Shown: piece by piece, positions 1 to 8,919 of the stretch
Layout: the number at the start of each line of letters is the position of its first letter
Position numbering within the stretch: position 1 is the stretch's first letter
Assembly (NCBI GenBank): GCA_050084515.1
Contig: CM114272.1
Span: forward strand, 15,624,001-15,688,000
Direction of reading: 5' to 3'
Length of the DNA stretch: 64,000 nt
DNA from: Blasia pusilla
Taxonomy: Eukaryota > Marchantiophyta > Marchantiopsida > Blasiales
The notes under the pieces: generated by a model
Databases searched by the model: none
Seen by the model: only the letters and a program-made list of their open reading frames with translations
Told to the model about the DNA's origin: nothing
Program-made: the position numbers and the translations under genes

Positions 1-441
1 CACAACCAAGTGCTTCTTGCGAGACGTGTTCAAGAGGCGCTAGATAAACAGAACGTAGAGGCCGAGACGTCACAGGCCTTGAAGAAAAGGATCGCCGACG
101 AAAAGAGAGAAAAGAAGCGCCTGGAAAAAGCGATAGCCATTGACGATAGCCCAGCCCGTCCAACCGCAAGTGTTGAGATGCAGGAAATGTCCCCCACGAA
201 GTCCGGGGACACAATCAACATAGTGGAAACAACAGAAGTTGAAATCGATGACGAGGAGGTCATGAGGACCGCCAACGTGGAGATGGTGGACATGGCTGAA
301 GAAGCCGGAGAGCGGTCATTCTCGACTCCAAGCCCGGTGGAGGACATCAACCTCTATCGGATGGACGAGTTTCCAATCGATTTGCCAGCCTCTGTCTCAG
401 ACAAGTTAGCAGGTCAAGAAACCGACCCCATTTTCGAGCGG
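1..441 (+). pseudogene. ParB-methyltransferase family copy A, exon 1 (3' part)
   Basis: The window opens inside this first coding exon, so its start codon is outside. 147 codons are open up to a splice donor (CGG then gtaaga, boundary 441/442, phase 0). The protein begins with a Glu/Lys/Arg-rich coiled-coil stretch (LLARRVQEALDKQ onward, roughly the first 45 residues). An acidic Ser/Thr-rich linker follows, and the exon ends near LPASVSDKLAG. It aligns with the exon 1 of copies B (9266-9893) and C (59276-59914), but lacks 14 residues, in frame, that both have between KKRL and EKA. I see no known domain. An oligomerisation or nuclear tail is only a guess. It is called a pseudogene because exons 2-4 of the same copy carry stops and frameshifts. 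Confidence 0.7.
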
Positions 442-531
442 GTAAGAGAGGTTCTGGGTTTTTTTAATTATGTGAATTGCAATTCATTGGGATTTCAGTG
501 TAGCTTATTCCTCTTGTCCCGGTTCTGACAG

Positions 532-1004
532 GTGGTAAAGCAGATGGCACTCATGGAGGGCCACAACGCCCCGAGGATTCCACTCTGCCAATTGCGGACA
601 ATGGACTACGTCCACGAAATTCAGTCTGAAGAGGACATCGCGAAGCTAAAACAATCGGTGGCGACAGCATCCTACGTCGACAGCTTTCCTCCCTTCTATG
701 TTCAGCCTTACGACGAGCATGGAACCCAAGCTCTGGTTACCGTGGAGGACTTGGAAAAGCTCGACACATTCTAGAGGATGCGAGACCAGGACTTCAGAAG
801 GCAAGTTGAGGGCACGGAATTCAGCTGGATGAGGAATCTGCATTTCTTCATCTGGGATGGGAATCACAGGTTCATGGCGTGGACCAAGTTTGCGGAGGAG
901 CGGCCCAACTCATTGGAGGCACATTTCTGCGTGAAGGCAGTGGTCCTTCACCCATACCCTCATCACATGGCGACGGTGGAGATGGCAATGCATGCCATGA
1001 ACAC
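532..1004 (+). pseudogene. Copy A exon 2: ParB/sulfiredoxin-like domain
   Basis: The exon follows acceptor ctgacag (ends 531) and stops at donor AACAC then gtgagt (1004/1005). The phase 0 entry and phase 2 exit match copies B and C. The translation has the layout of a ParB N-terminal (ParB/Srx superfamily) domain: a first box RTMDYVHEIQSEEDIAKLKQ, a second strand FPPFYVQPY, then the hallmark loop IWDGNHRFMAW, equivalent to the GERR/GHRR nucleotide-binding box. After that come VKAVVL and a helix ending MAMHAMN, like the ENLQR segment. Such domains bind nucleotide or DNA in ParB, phage and modification proteins. An in-frame TAG at 772-774 replaces the Trp codon (TGG) seen in copy B at 10224. 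Copy C has TAG at the same place. Confidence 0.75.
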
Positions 1005-1766
1005 GTGAGTATCTTTAACACTTTCAAAACTCGTCGGACTCCGACGAGTTGCTCGATTGATGAATGGGTTAGGTTTGTTTTAGCCGAAAGCAACTCGTCG
1101 GACTCCGACGGGTTGCTCGACTGCACGCTTTTTCGGATCGTTTTTTAAGATTGCAACTCGTCGGACTCCGACGACTTGTTTGATTGAACATAGATTTAAC
1201 TAGTTTTTGGCCCAAAGTAAACCGTCGGAGTCCGACGGGTTGCTCGACAGGCCGCCTTGTGAGGATGTTTTTTGAAGAATGCAACTCGTCGGACTCCGTC
1301 GAGTTGTTCGAGTGACTGCAGGTTAAGAAGGTTTTTTCCCCAAAGCAACCCGTCGGAGTCCGACGGGTTGCTTGCCTCAAAAGTTTTTTTGGCCGAAATC
1401 AACCCGTCGGACTCCGACGGGTTGATATGGGGAAAAATAGCTTCAAGGCAAGCAACCCGTCGGACTCCTAGGGGTTGCTTTGGGGAAAAAACCTTCTAAA
1501 CCTGCAGTCACTCAAGCAACTCGTCTAGGTTCGACGGGTTGCATTCTTAAAAGAACACCCTCACAAGGCGTCTTATCGAGCAACCCGTCGGACTCCAACG
1601 GTTTGCTTACCAGGCATTAGCAAATCTGAATGCAATCCGTCGGACTCCGACGGGTTGCATCATTAAGCTCGTTGCTAGAATCCGACCTTGAGCTGTGACG
1701 ACCCGTCGGAGTCCGACGGGTTGCAAGAACCCGTAATTTCCTGACGGGTTGAGTTTGGATGTGCAG
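1005..1766 (+). repeat. Copy A intron 2 with an array of 25-bp palindromes
   Basis: This intron runs from gtgagt at 1005 to the acceptor gatgtgcag ending 1766. It contains about twelve palindromes with arms close to CAACCCGTCGGA / TCCGACGGGTTG, starting near 1028, 1091, 1154, 1220, 1281, 1343, 1401, 1453, 1517, 1580, 1635 and 1700. The spacing is 52-66 bp. Spacers are T-rich and weakly similar to each other (gattgttttttggcc-like words). Some arms carry CTCG/CGAG instead of CCCG/CGGG, with both arms changed. Homologous palindromes can be matched one to one in intron 2 of copy B. Translated, they give spurious ATRRSPTGC or NPSDSDGL strings, not protein. Confidence 0.85.
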
Positions 1767-3794
1767 GATTGTATCGGAGGGGAATGTCACCCACCACTGG
1801 ATCCAGGACTGCGATTGGGTGAGGAAGGTGCTTACGACACACCCGGGAGAGTACAGGGGGTTCTTGGGCGATGCCCTCGTCAATCAGATGCTTGCAAAGG
1901 GTGCTCAGATTAAGAAGAAAACTTGGGCAAACAAGTTTATTTCTCAAGATGCAACCGTAACCATCCTTTGCTGGTCGAAGATACAGGCAGCGAAGAAAAG
2001 CGTTGCACTGGAGCTAGAGCGGAGGGAGAAGGTATCTGCGTCTGAGTGTGCCAAATTCATCCAAGCTATAGTATCTGCTGCAACGAAATACACGGCGAGC
2101 AAGATGCAGCGATACATCAGCATTCTCAACCCCGAACTTGGTCCGAGTTCTACAAGGAGTGAAGGCGATTATCAAGCGCCAATGAAGAGGGATGAAGATC
2201 CGCATGGTCGGATTGGGAGAAAGTGTCGCTGGATCGCGTGCATTGGTTTGCGTTGTCCGGGATAAGCGAGTTCAAGAGGATATGACTGATGAAAATCAGT
2301 CTCGGGCGAAGAGGCCTGGAAGAGGGCGGCACACCATCCTCCGGTGTATGCGATCCGATGATCTTGCATTGGCTACGCCGAATGGTCGTTACGTTCCGGG
2401 ACGCGTTGCGGGTAATCGAAGTCGTCTTTGGCCGACGGTCTGGCAAGCGGACCTCGAAGATTGGAGCCCATTCCGGAAGCAAACCTTGAAAGTTCTGGAG
2501 ATTACGAGGTTTGGCTCGGCGACATCCGGGACAAGCCAACAAAAAACCAGGATTCAAGACCATGTTCAAGGTTTGCGTCCTCCCTCAAAGTGAGCTTGAC
2601 GAAGAAGTAGAGGGGAACAAACGGGATCAGCGAAGAAGAAGCGAGATCTACGAGAGCAGACGGCCGATTCATTCGATTCGATTAAAAGTCGCCCAACGGA
2701 TGGTCTTCAGGTACCTCGTCCAGTGTAAGAACGCAGGTACGTGGGGAAAATTACCGGTAGCCTTGAAGTTGTGGGCTTCGCCGCCGGATGTAGAGACATT
2801 CTCCATGTACGACGTGGAGATGGGGCAGCACATGTCCAATTGGAAGGTGGAGAATTGCCCCATTTGGCTCGACTTCAACGACCCTGAAGACATCACGGAT
2901 AAGGACTCACGAGTGCTTCATGATGCAGTGGCCTCAGGACAAGACGACATCCCCAATTTCGTCCAGCCTGAAGACTTCTTTGGAGGAGATGCAGAAGAGC
3001 AGGCCCACAAGACAGCTGAGTTGGCTTCCAAGGTCCGGACAGCCAAAGACAAATCCATAGCGGGTCTCAAAGGCAAGGCGAGGGGAGGGAAAAATTCAAA
3101 GGCCGAGTCTTCCCAAAGAGAGGCTGAAGATTCAAGGCCAGAGGCAGAATCGTCCGAACAAGCGGGGAGAGAGGGTCGGACCAGGTCCTCGGCGAAAAAA
3201 ACGCCACCAAAATCCGAGGTCATAGAAACCCCGACAAGCCGTCCCCATGCTAGGGAGAAGCGGAAGCGAGAGGTTCCCGGGTTGTCATAAGGAGAATACA
3301 GCCCATCGTTCTTGGGAAGACATAGACAAACAACGACCCGGACAAGCGTCCTCCTTCAGTTCACTCCTTTACTGGATGAGCTGAAGAGCTTTAGTTCTCA
3401 AGCGTCGACACCAGCCATCGAAAAATTGACAACGTTGGGACGGAAGCTCCAACGAAACGGGCACGCTGCCTAGACGGTGAATGGAGTGGTCGAAGAGGTT
3501 GCGGTGGATCTCTTGATCGCTGATCTGCCCTCGGGGTTGCGACTTTGGGGCGAGAATCCGTCGGACGAGGTACCTGAGTGGAATGTGCCGCTCAGTTATG
3601 ACCAGATTGCCCTTTTGTTCTCCTTTGCAGACGCCTATTTGAGTGACAGGGGCTGCTTCTTGGTGTTGACTGGAGGGAGCGAGGACGAGCTCTTCAACCT
3701 CCAGTGCGTCAAGAGGTCGCTAAAGTGGAGGACGGCACAATCGTGGATCATCAAAAACGAGTACTCACTCCGATACGCGACAAATCAGATTCGG
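1767..3794 (+). pseudogene. Copy A exon 3: helical middle region and methyltransferase first half
   Basis: A ~2-kb exon between acceptor gtgcag (1766) and donor CGG then gtaagg (3794/3795). It encodes the segment starting IVSEGNVTHHW. A Lys/Glu-rich helical region follows (SKIQAAKK..., ISILNPELG, RKRDEDPHG), then a WASPPD/CPIWLDFND block, then a basic Ser-rich linker (~3090-3280). The exon ends in the first half of an N4/N6-type DNA methyltransferase fold. Its motif IV position reads DLLIADLPSG (DLPS at 3522-3533, where DPPY is usual), followed by LLFSFADAYLSDRGCFLVLTG, like the strand after motif IV. Damage: several single-base deletions between 2150 and 2520, TAA at 3288-3290 (Gln in copy B), and TAG at 3471-3473 (Trp in B and C). 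Confidence 0.72.
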
Positions 3795-4330
3795 GTAAGG
3801 CTCAATTCCTGTACAATAATTTCAATTATCTTATAATGATGTGTAGAATGAGAGTCAATCTGGGTTTTTTTTGTCGTGAGCAACCCGTCGGAAGGCGACG
3901 GGTTCTTTGGCTTAGAGCGAGCCCATGCTCGGTGAGAGCAACCCGTCGGTTTCGACGGGTTGCATCTTTCCCACATACGGGGAAAACCGCGGTGTACGAA
4001 CCCGTCGAACCGGCGGGTTGCGATTGCTTTTGTGTTTTCCTAGTTGATTTTGGTTTTTGGATGCAACCCGTCTGATAGCGACGGGTTGCTCTCACGCGAG
4101 CATGGGCTGCTCTAGGCCAGAAACCCGTCGCCTTCCGACGGGTTGCATCTAAAAACCAAAATCAACTGGGAAAACCCAAAAGCAACTGCAACCCGTCGGG
4201 TTCCAACGGGTTGGTCCGGGACAAAACAACCCGTCGGACTCCGACAGGTTGATCCTAAGTCAGTTATTGAAAATTTTCTCAAGGCGACTTCTTTAGTTTC
4301 TGACATTAGTTCCAATGTGCTCATTTACAG
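3795..4330 (+). repeat. Copy A intron 3 with palindrome array
   Basis: The donor is at 3795 and the acceptor atttacag ends at 4330. Seven palindromes start near 3880, 3939, 3997, 4063, 4121, 4189 and 4228, mostly 58-68 bp apart. Their centres differ from those of intron 2: GGAAGGC, GGTTTC, GATAGC and, in opposite orientation, GCCTTCC. So the shared part is only the nine-base arms CAACCCGTC and GACGGGTTG. The same intron recurs, rearranged, at 6643-7022, 14247-14620 and 16335-16744. Confidence 0.82.
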
Positions 4331-4835
4331 ATGGACCACTCCTACGTCTACTGCTTCGTTTGGCCCGAGCACAATTTCCAGGTGTTCAAGATCCAGGATC
4401 CTGTGGATCCATGCTGAGATGGGTACAGCTTAGATAGTTTGTCTGATTCCCCGGAATTTACATGCAAGACAGTACCCCACTTCTGGGAGGAAGGGAAAAG
4501 TCGCCAGCGCTGATGCAAACGCTCATCGAGCTCTGCTCAAGGCCAGGTGACTTGGTGTTCGACTTAGTGGGACTTTCAGGGGCAAGTATCAAAGGCGCCT
4601 GGCAGAGTGGCAAGAACATTCTCTGCCTCGAGGGAAGGCAGGAACTGTTTGACCTTTGCAAGGAGGCAAAGGCAGAATACGAAAGGCTCGTTGGGGCGTA
4701 CAACTCTCCACCGGCCGAGAGCTCGGTTCCGAGCCACCCTTGGTAGTGACTCCATCGTCACTTCCAACGATTCCCAAAATCGGGAGGGCAAGGCCGAAAG
4801 TGATTTTGCAAGAGCTCTCGGACGATGACGAGTGA
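4331..4835 (+). pseudogene. Copy A exon 4: methyltransferase second half
   Basis: The exon starts after the acceptor at 4330 with MDHSYVYCF, equivalent to the HEYILVF strand of N4/N6 methyltransferases, and joins exon 3 in phase 0. The C-terminal block GREKSPALMQTLIELCSRPG matches the QKPxALMxRLI...GD segment before the SAM-binding motif of this family. The SAM motif itself reads FDLVGLSGAS where LDPFxGSGTT is usual. The exon ends in an acidic tail, SDDDE-TGA at 4833. This copy has TGA instead of the Ser codon in PCSDGYS (near 4414) and a small deletion near 4440 that shifts the frame. The intact version of the exon is at 16745-17257. Confidence 0.72.
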
Positions 4836-5298
4836 GTTCAAAGAACTCAACGACCTAGCTTGACTGCACCGTTTGGAGTAGGGAGTTTTTTGATAATGAG
4901 GCAAAAGATTTCATAGAATAGATCAAATGTACAGTTCCGAGCTTTTTTCGGATGATATAAAGCAGAAGATTTTTTCGATCGATGGTGGTGCTTGTAAATG
5001 TTTGCTGATCATTTTTTGTCTTTTCGAATCTGATCGTCTATGTTATCCGCGGACTTCTACTTTGCAACCCGTCGGATTTTTTCTGCTTGCAACTTTCACT
5101 TTATGACCACTGCAACCCGTCGGATTTCTCCTCCTTGCAACTTTTCACTTTTTGACCACCTGTCTGATTCCGACAGGTTGCCTGATCGGACCCTTCCCCT
5201 GTTGGTCCAACTTAAGAGGCAGTCTCGCGGGCTTCTTCCCTTGGCACCTTCCCCTCAACTCGTAAAGGCAGGCGTAGGTTTCTTTTCTTCTCTCAGAC
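4836..5298 (+). other. Copy A 3' module 1 (non-coding, with half palindromes)
   Basis: Sequence downstream of the SDDDE stop, shared with the regions after 7316, 17257 and (in part) 20473. It contains a second potential end, VWSREFF then DEAKDFIE then TAG near 4919, which aligns with the terminal residues SKFVDDEAEEIID of the next module. This suggests that the 3' region arose by duplication of the gene end. It also holds half palindromes (CAACCCGTCGGATT without a close second arm, 5063 and 5114), a full one near 5160, and a conserved pyrimidine-rich stretch ending tctctcag at 5293. The last could be a splice acceptor. No clear protein is supported. Confidence 0.45.
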
Positions 5299-5619
5299 GT
5301 GTTGGATTTCTTCTACCTGTGCGGTTGCCATAATGGTATTACCGGGGACGGAGCAGATATTGATACAAGATGGGTGTCACATTGCAGAGCATACAACGTA
5401 TACTGCCGAGGAAGGCGGTGGGACTCAAATCAGGTTACATGGGACCGTTATGGTGTACCTAAGGGGGGGCCAAGGCTCTCCAATTCGCCAACATTTTCGA
5501 TCCCCGTCTACAATCGGCCAGAGGAGCCACTTGTATCCCAGGACATTCCTTTGGTACTGTCACCGAGGAGAGTTAGGAGTAAATTTGTAGATGACGAGGC
5601 TGAAGAAATCATAGACTAG
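5299..5619 (+). CDS. Repeated 3' ORF, CRGRRW type, unknown
   Basis: An open frame of 106 codons, preceded by tctctcag and ending in the acidic tail FVDDEAEEIID then TAG. I do not recognise it. Visible features are a His/Cys-containing start (FYLCGCHNGIT), a basic-aromatic stretch (YCRGRRWDSNQVTWDRYG) and a Pro-rich segment (RPEEPLVSQDIP). Further copies lie at about 15005-15326 (shifted at a G-run), 17668-17996 (TAG after RRWDSN) and 20541-20810 (shifted). A second frame over the same DNA (VLPGTEHILILDGCHIAE...) is also long and open in several copies, so which frame is real, if either, is undecided. It could be an alternative last exon of the ParB-methyltransferase gene, since the tail resembles the exon 4 end. 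Confidence 0.35.
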   Translation: MLDFFYLCGCHNGITGDGADIDTRWVSHCRAYNVYCRGRRWDSNQVTWDRYGVPKGGPRLSNSPTFSIPVYNRPEEPLVSQDIPLVLSPRRVRSKFVDDEAEEIID

Positions 5620-6353
5620 GACAAATGTACATTTCCGAGGTTCCTTCGGAGGTAATAAAGGACGAGATTTTTTCAACCCATAATGGTGTTTGTAAAAGTT
5701 TGCTGGAATATTTTTTTGGACTTGTGGATTGTGTTCTTTTAGCTACTCAGAATTACAATTCTGCAACCCGTATGATTCCGACGGGTTGCAACTTTTTGCT
5801 TTTTGCCCATTGCAACTTTTTAACCATTTCCAGGCAAGCTGTCGGATTCTGACAGGTTGACTTACTTGAGTGATTGGACTCTTTCCATGTGAGACCAACT
5901 TCTGACGCATTGTGGCGGGCTTCTTGACTTTTGGCTCGTTCCCCTTCATTCGTCCAACCAGTTGTAGGCTTCTTTTCTTGTCTAAGATGTGCAGGATTCC
6001 TACTACCTGTCGGATTGCCATTTCGGATTCCCAACCCGTTAGATCGTCGTGGGTGCAAGGTGGAAGAAAATCACTTCTGAAAATATTTCCTTTCTTATGG
6101 TGAGCTTTCTTACGGGTTGGGAGGGGTGCAGCTTCTCGATTTCTCAGCCTTAGAATCTGATTTGTTCATATTTCAGAAAGTTGGTCTTGAGCAAACACCA
6201 TTCATAACCGACAGAAAGTTGGTTATGGGGCAATTGAGGGGAGGCCATGATGCAGGCAACAATCCCTGCAAAAAGAGAGGTACCCATCCGGGTGGTCCTC
6301 CAACAAAAATACCAAGGGCACTGCTTTTTGTTGACCGAGACAGGGAATGTTAA
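5620..6353 (+). other. Copy A 3' module 2 with a possible terminal exon
   Basis: A diverged second copy of module 1: the words gatcggactctttcc, ggcttcttttct and gtgcaggattcctacta recur in the same order. A palindrome lies near 5763 and a further one near 5832. A good acceptor (ttcatatttcag, ending about 6176) precedes a short open stretch, LEQTPFITDRKLVMGQ...NNPCKKRGTHPGGPPTKIPRALLFVDRDREC, stop at 6351. The same stretch is open at 15811-16047 and partly at 18490-18723. I cannot assign a function. A terminal exon or an untranslated region are both possible. Confidence 0.35.
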
Positions 6354-6642
6354 GAAACTTAGGCTCACATGGAGAGTGATGGAAAAAATTTTAGGGTGGT
6401 CTTATGGAGTCTCCCTTTTTCTCGCCCCCAGGAAAGAGGAGGTTTTTTTAGGGCCAAATGTGGACCACTAAATACTCTCTTCTAAAGATTTCCCGAATTT
6501 GAAAGCAAACAAAAATTTCAAATATGTCAAAAAGTTTTGAAGAGGGGAGGCGGATTTGCCCTTTTTTTTTTTAAGAGAGACTCTCCTCTCTTCCTCTCTT
6601 CCTCTCCTCTCTTACTCTCTCCTGTCAGAATACCAGCCCCCG
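6354..6642 (+). repeat. CT-rich terminal repeat, copy 1
   Basis: A ~290-bp block starting at aagaaacttaggctcacatgg and ending at a CT-rich stretch, then cagaataccagccccc (6625-6642). It includes a 7-bp hairpin, AAGAGAG / CTCTCTT, near 6572-6591. Other copies end at about 8092, 16334, 19025 and 22197. Beyond the CCCCC the sequence is different in almost every copy, so this behaves as a defined end. Confidence 0.75.
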
Positions 6643-7022
6643 CATCTTTCCCACATACACAGGGAAAACCGCGGTATACCTGCAACCCGTCGGAACCCGA
6701 CGGGTTGCAGTTGCTTTTGGTTTTTCCCGGTTGATTTTGGTTTTTGGATGCAACCCGTCAGATAGCGACGGGTTGCTCTCAGGCGAGCATGGGCTGCTCT
6801 AGGCCACCAACCGGTCGCCTTCCGACAGGTTGCTCACGGACAAAAACAACGGAGCCCGACGGGTTGTTTTAGTCCCTGACCAACCCATCAGAAGGCGACG
6901 GGTTGGTCTGGGACAAAACAACCTGTGGGACTCCGACAGGTTGATCCAAAGTCAGTTATTCAAAATTTTCTCAAGCCGACTTCTTTAGTTTCTGACATTA
7001 TTTCCAACGTGCTCATTGACAG
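6643..7022 (+). repeat. Intron 3 fragment with palindromes
   Basis: Begins abruptly at gcatctttcccacatac, which lies in the middle of intron 3 of copy A (near 3963), directly after the CT-rich terminus. It contains about six palindromes (6684, 6749, 6809, 6848, 6880, 6919) with centres GGAACCC, GATAGC, GCCTTCC and GGACTCC. It runs into the acceptor ttgacag at 7022, so a truncated 3' part of the family is repeated downstream of copy A. Confidence 0.75.
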
Positions 7023-7316
7023 ATGGACCACTCCTACGTCTACTGCTTCATTCGGCCCGAGCACAATTTCGAAGTATTCAAGATCCAGGATCATGTGGAT
7101 CCATGCTCAGATGGGTACAGCTTAGATATTTTGTACAATTCTCCCCCGGGAATTTACGAAAGGCTCGTTGGGGCGTACAACTCTCCACCGAAGCCGAGAG
7201 CTCCGGTTCCAAAGCCACCCTTGGTAGTGACTCCATCGTCACTTCCAACGATTCCCAAAATCGGGAGGGCAAGGCCGAAAGTAATTTTGCAAGAGCTCTC
7301 GGACGATGACGAGTGA
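7023..7316 (+). pseudogene. Exon 4 fragment with internal deletion
   Basis: Starts MDHSYVYCFIRPEHNF and ends SDDDE-TGA like the other exon 4 copies. It lacks about 66 codons: GIY is joined directly to ERLVGAYN, so the block with EKSPALMQTL and the whole SAM motif is gone. The deletion keeps the frame, leaving a 97-codon open stretch. Without the SAM motif it cannot be a methyltransferase. Confidence 0.75.
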
Positions 7317-7801
7317 GTTCAAAGAACTCAACGACCCAACTTGACTGCAGCGTTTGGAGTAGGGAGTTTTTTTATGATGAGGCAAAAGATTTCATAGAAT
7401 AGATCAAATGTACAGTTCCGAGCTTTTTTCGGATGATATAAAGAAGAAGATTTTTTCGAACGATGGTGGTGCTTGTAAAAGTTTGCTGAACATTTTTTGT
7501 CTTTCTGAATGTGATCGTCCATGTACTCGTCCGATTTCTCCTGCTTGCAACTTTTCACTTTTTGACCACAACACCTTTTTACCACTTCCAGGCAACCTGT
7601 CGGATTCCGACAGGTTGCCTGATCGGACTCTTTCCTTGTTGGTCCAACTTAAGAGGCAGTCTCGCGGGCTTCTTCCCTTGGCACCTTCCCCTCAACTCGT
7701 AAAGGTAGGCGTAGGCTTCTTTTCTTCTCTCAGACGTGTTGGATTCCTACTACCTGTGCGATTGCCATAATGGTATTACCGGGGACGGAGCACATATTGA
7801 T
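7317..7801 (+). other. 3' module 1 fragment
   Basis: Same order as 4836-5340: post-stop sequence, a half palindrome, a full palindrome (CAACCTGTCGGA / TCCGACAGGTTG, near 7590; both arms carry the CTG/CAG variant), the pyrimidine stretch, then the first bases of the CRGRRW ORF. It is cut at cacatattgata (7801) and joined to the CT-rich terminal repeat. Confidence 0.65.
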
Positions 7802-8092
7802 AAGAAACTTAGGCTCACATGGAGAGTGATGGAAAAATGTTTAGGGTGGTCTTATGATGTCTCCTTTTTTCTCGCCCCCAGGAAAGAGGAGGTTTTTTTA
7901 GGGCCAAATTGACCACTAAATACTCTCTTCTAAAGATTTCCTGAATTTGAAAGCAAACAAAAATTTCAAAAATTTCAAAAAATTTTGAAGAGAGGAGGCG
8001 GATTTGGCCTTTTTTTTTTAAGAGAGACTCTCCTCTCTTCCTCTCTTCCTCTCCTCTCTTACTCTCTACTATCAGAATACCAGCCCTCCCTT
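7802..8092 (+). repeat. CT-rich terminal repeat, copy 2
   Basis: Second copy of the block described at 6354-6642, starting at agaaacttaggctcacatgg. It ends cagaataccagcc, directly followed by the promoter array of copy B. The hairpin AAGAGAG / CTCTCTT is present near 8020. Confidence 0.72.
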
Positions 8093-8098
8093 GTGGTG

Positions 8099-8523
8099 CA
8101 GCCAGCCGGACTCCGACGACTTGCACGGGAAGCCCTCGTTCTTAACCCTTGATGAGGGAAGCGTGCAACCCAACGGTCTTTGATGGATTGCCCAAGATAC
8201 GTCCCGTTCCCGTCCCAAACATGGCGGAGGCGCGCAACATGTGGGTCTCCGAAGGGTTGCGCGGGTACCTCGCGTTCTTTTCTGAAGACGACGGAGGCGC
8301 TCAACCCGTCGGTCTCCGATGGGTTGCTCGCGCACGTGGCGACGTACCCAAGATGGCGGAGGCGCGCAACATGTCAGTCTCCGACGGGTTACGCGGGTTC
8401 CTCGCATTCTTTTCTGAAGATTACGGAGGCGCTCAACCCGTCAATCTCCGACGGGTTGCTCGTGCACGTGGCGATGTACTCAGGATGGCGAAGGCGCGCA
8501 ACCTGTCGGACTCCGACGGGTTG
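8099..8523 (+). promoter_or_regulatory. Copy B promoter: phased array of seven palindromes
   Basis: Seven palindromes start at 8099, 8166, 8235, 8302, 8367, 8434 and 8499, giving intervals of 67, 69, 67, 65, 67 and 65 bp. Most centres are GGTCTCC; the first and last are GGACTCC. The spacers are themselves related (gacgtacccaagatggcggaggcgc-like). The array ends 90 bp before the TATA box at 8614. Copy C has the same arrangement, with intervals of exactly 67 bp. An operator or binding-site array is an inference from position and phasing. Confidence 0.7.
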
Positions 8524-8613
8524 CCATTTTTCACATCCGGACTTTCGTAACCTCCAGCATGTCGCCGTCAAAAGGACGACGGGACCCAACGGTCAGCCCA
8601 ACGGCTAGAAAAG

Positions 8614-8622
8614 TATAAATAG
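8614..8622 (+). promoter_or_regulatory. TATA box of copy B
   Basis: TATAAATAG in a block conserved with copy C (cccaacggtca ... agtataaa ... tcatttccg). The likely transcription start is around 8640. The 5' leader runs to the ATG and contains gagcgagacggtt-type short repeats (8757-8800). Confidence 0.7.
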
Positions 8623-8919
8623 GGCAGAAATCGCTCATTTCCGGTTTCTCATTTCGTGATCTTCATTCCTCACTCTCACGCACACGGGTGATCGATCGAT
8701 CGATTTCTGAAGGCGTTTCACACGGCGATACATCGCGAGTCGATAGGAGGGAACGAGAGCGAGACGGTTCGACCAAACGAGAGCGAGACGGTTTGACTGA
8801 GCGATCGCGGGACGATTTGAGCTACCCATCAAGGCAATTCGAGCTCTTCAAACGAGCATCAGCAAGGCGACCGATCAAGGGATTTGTCATGGACATAGGT
8901 GGAGGCATTTCCGGAAAAA

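Noticed and set aside
772-774. Non-standard genetic code or stop readthrough with TAG as Trp
   Set aside because: Copy B has TGG at the same codon, and other stops in A and C lie at Gln, Arg and Glu codons together with frameshifts. Decay explains them better.
1069-1499. Open frames with ATRRSPTGC, NPSDSDGL or QPVGLRRVA strings, on both strands
   Set aside because: They are the six-frame translations of the palindromes in introns, not proteins. The same applies at 3826-4324, 8059-8608, 10491-10972, 14272-14614, 55149-55812 and 58152-58935.
6643-7022. MITEs (palindromes as transposons)
   Set aside because: They have no internal sequence, no target-site duplications, and are arranged in phased arrays.
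8099-8523. CRISPR-like array (regular palindromic repeats with spacers)
   Set aside because: The repeats are too variable, the spacers resemble each other, no cas genes are present, and the setting is a TATA-containing promoter of a spliced eukaryotic gene.
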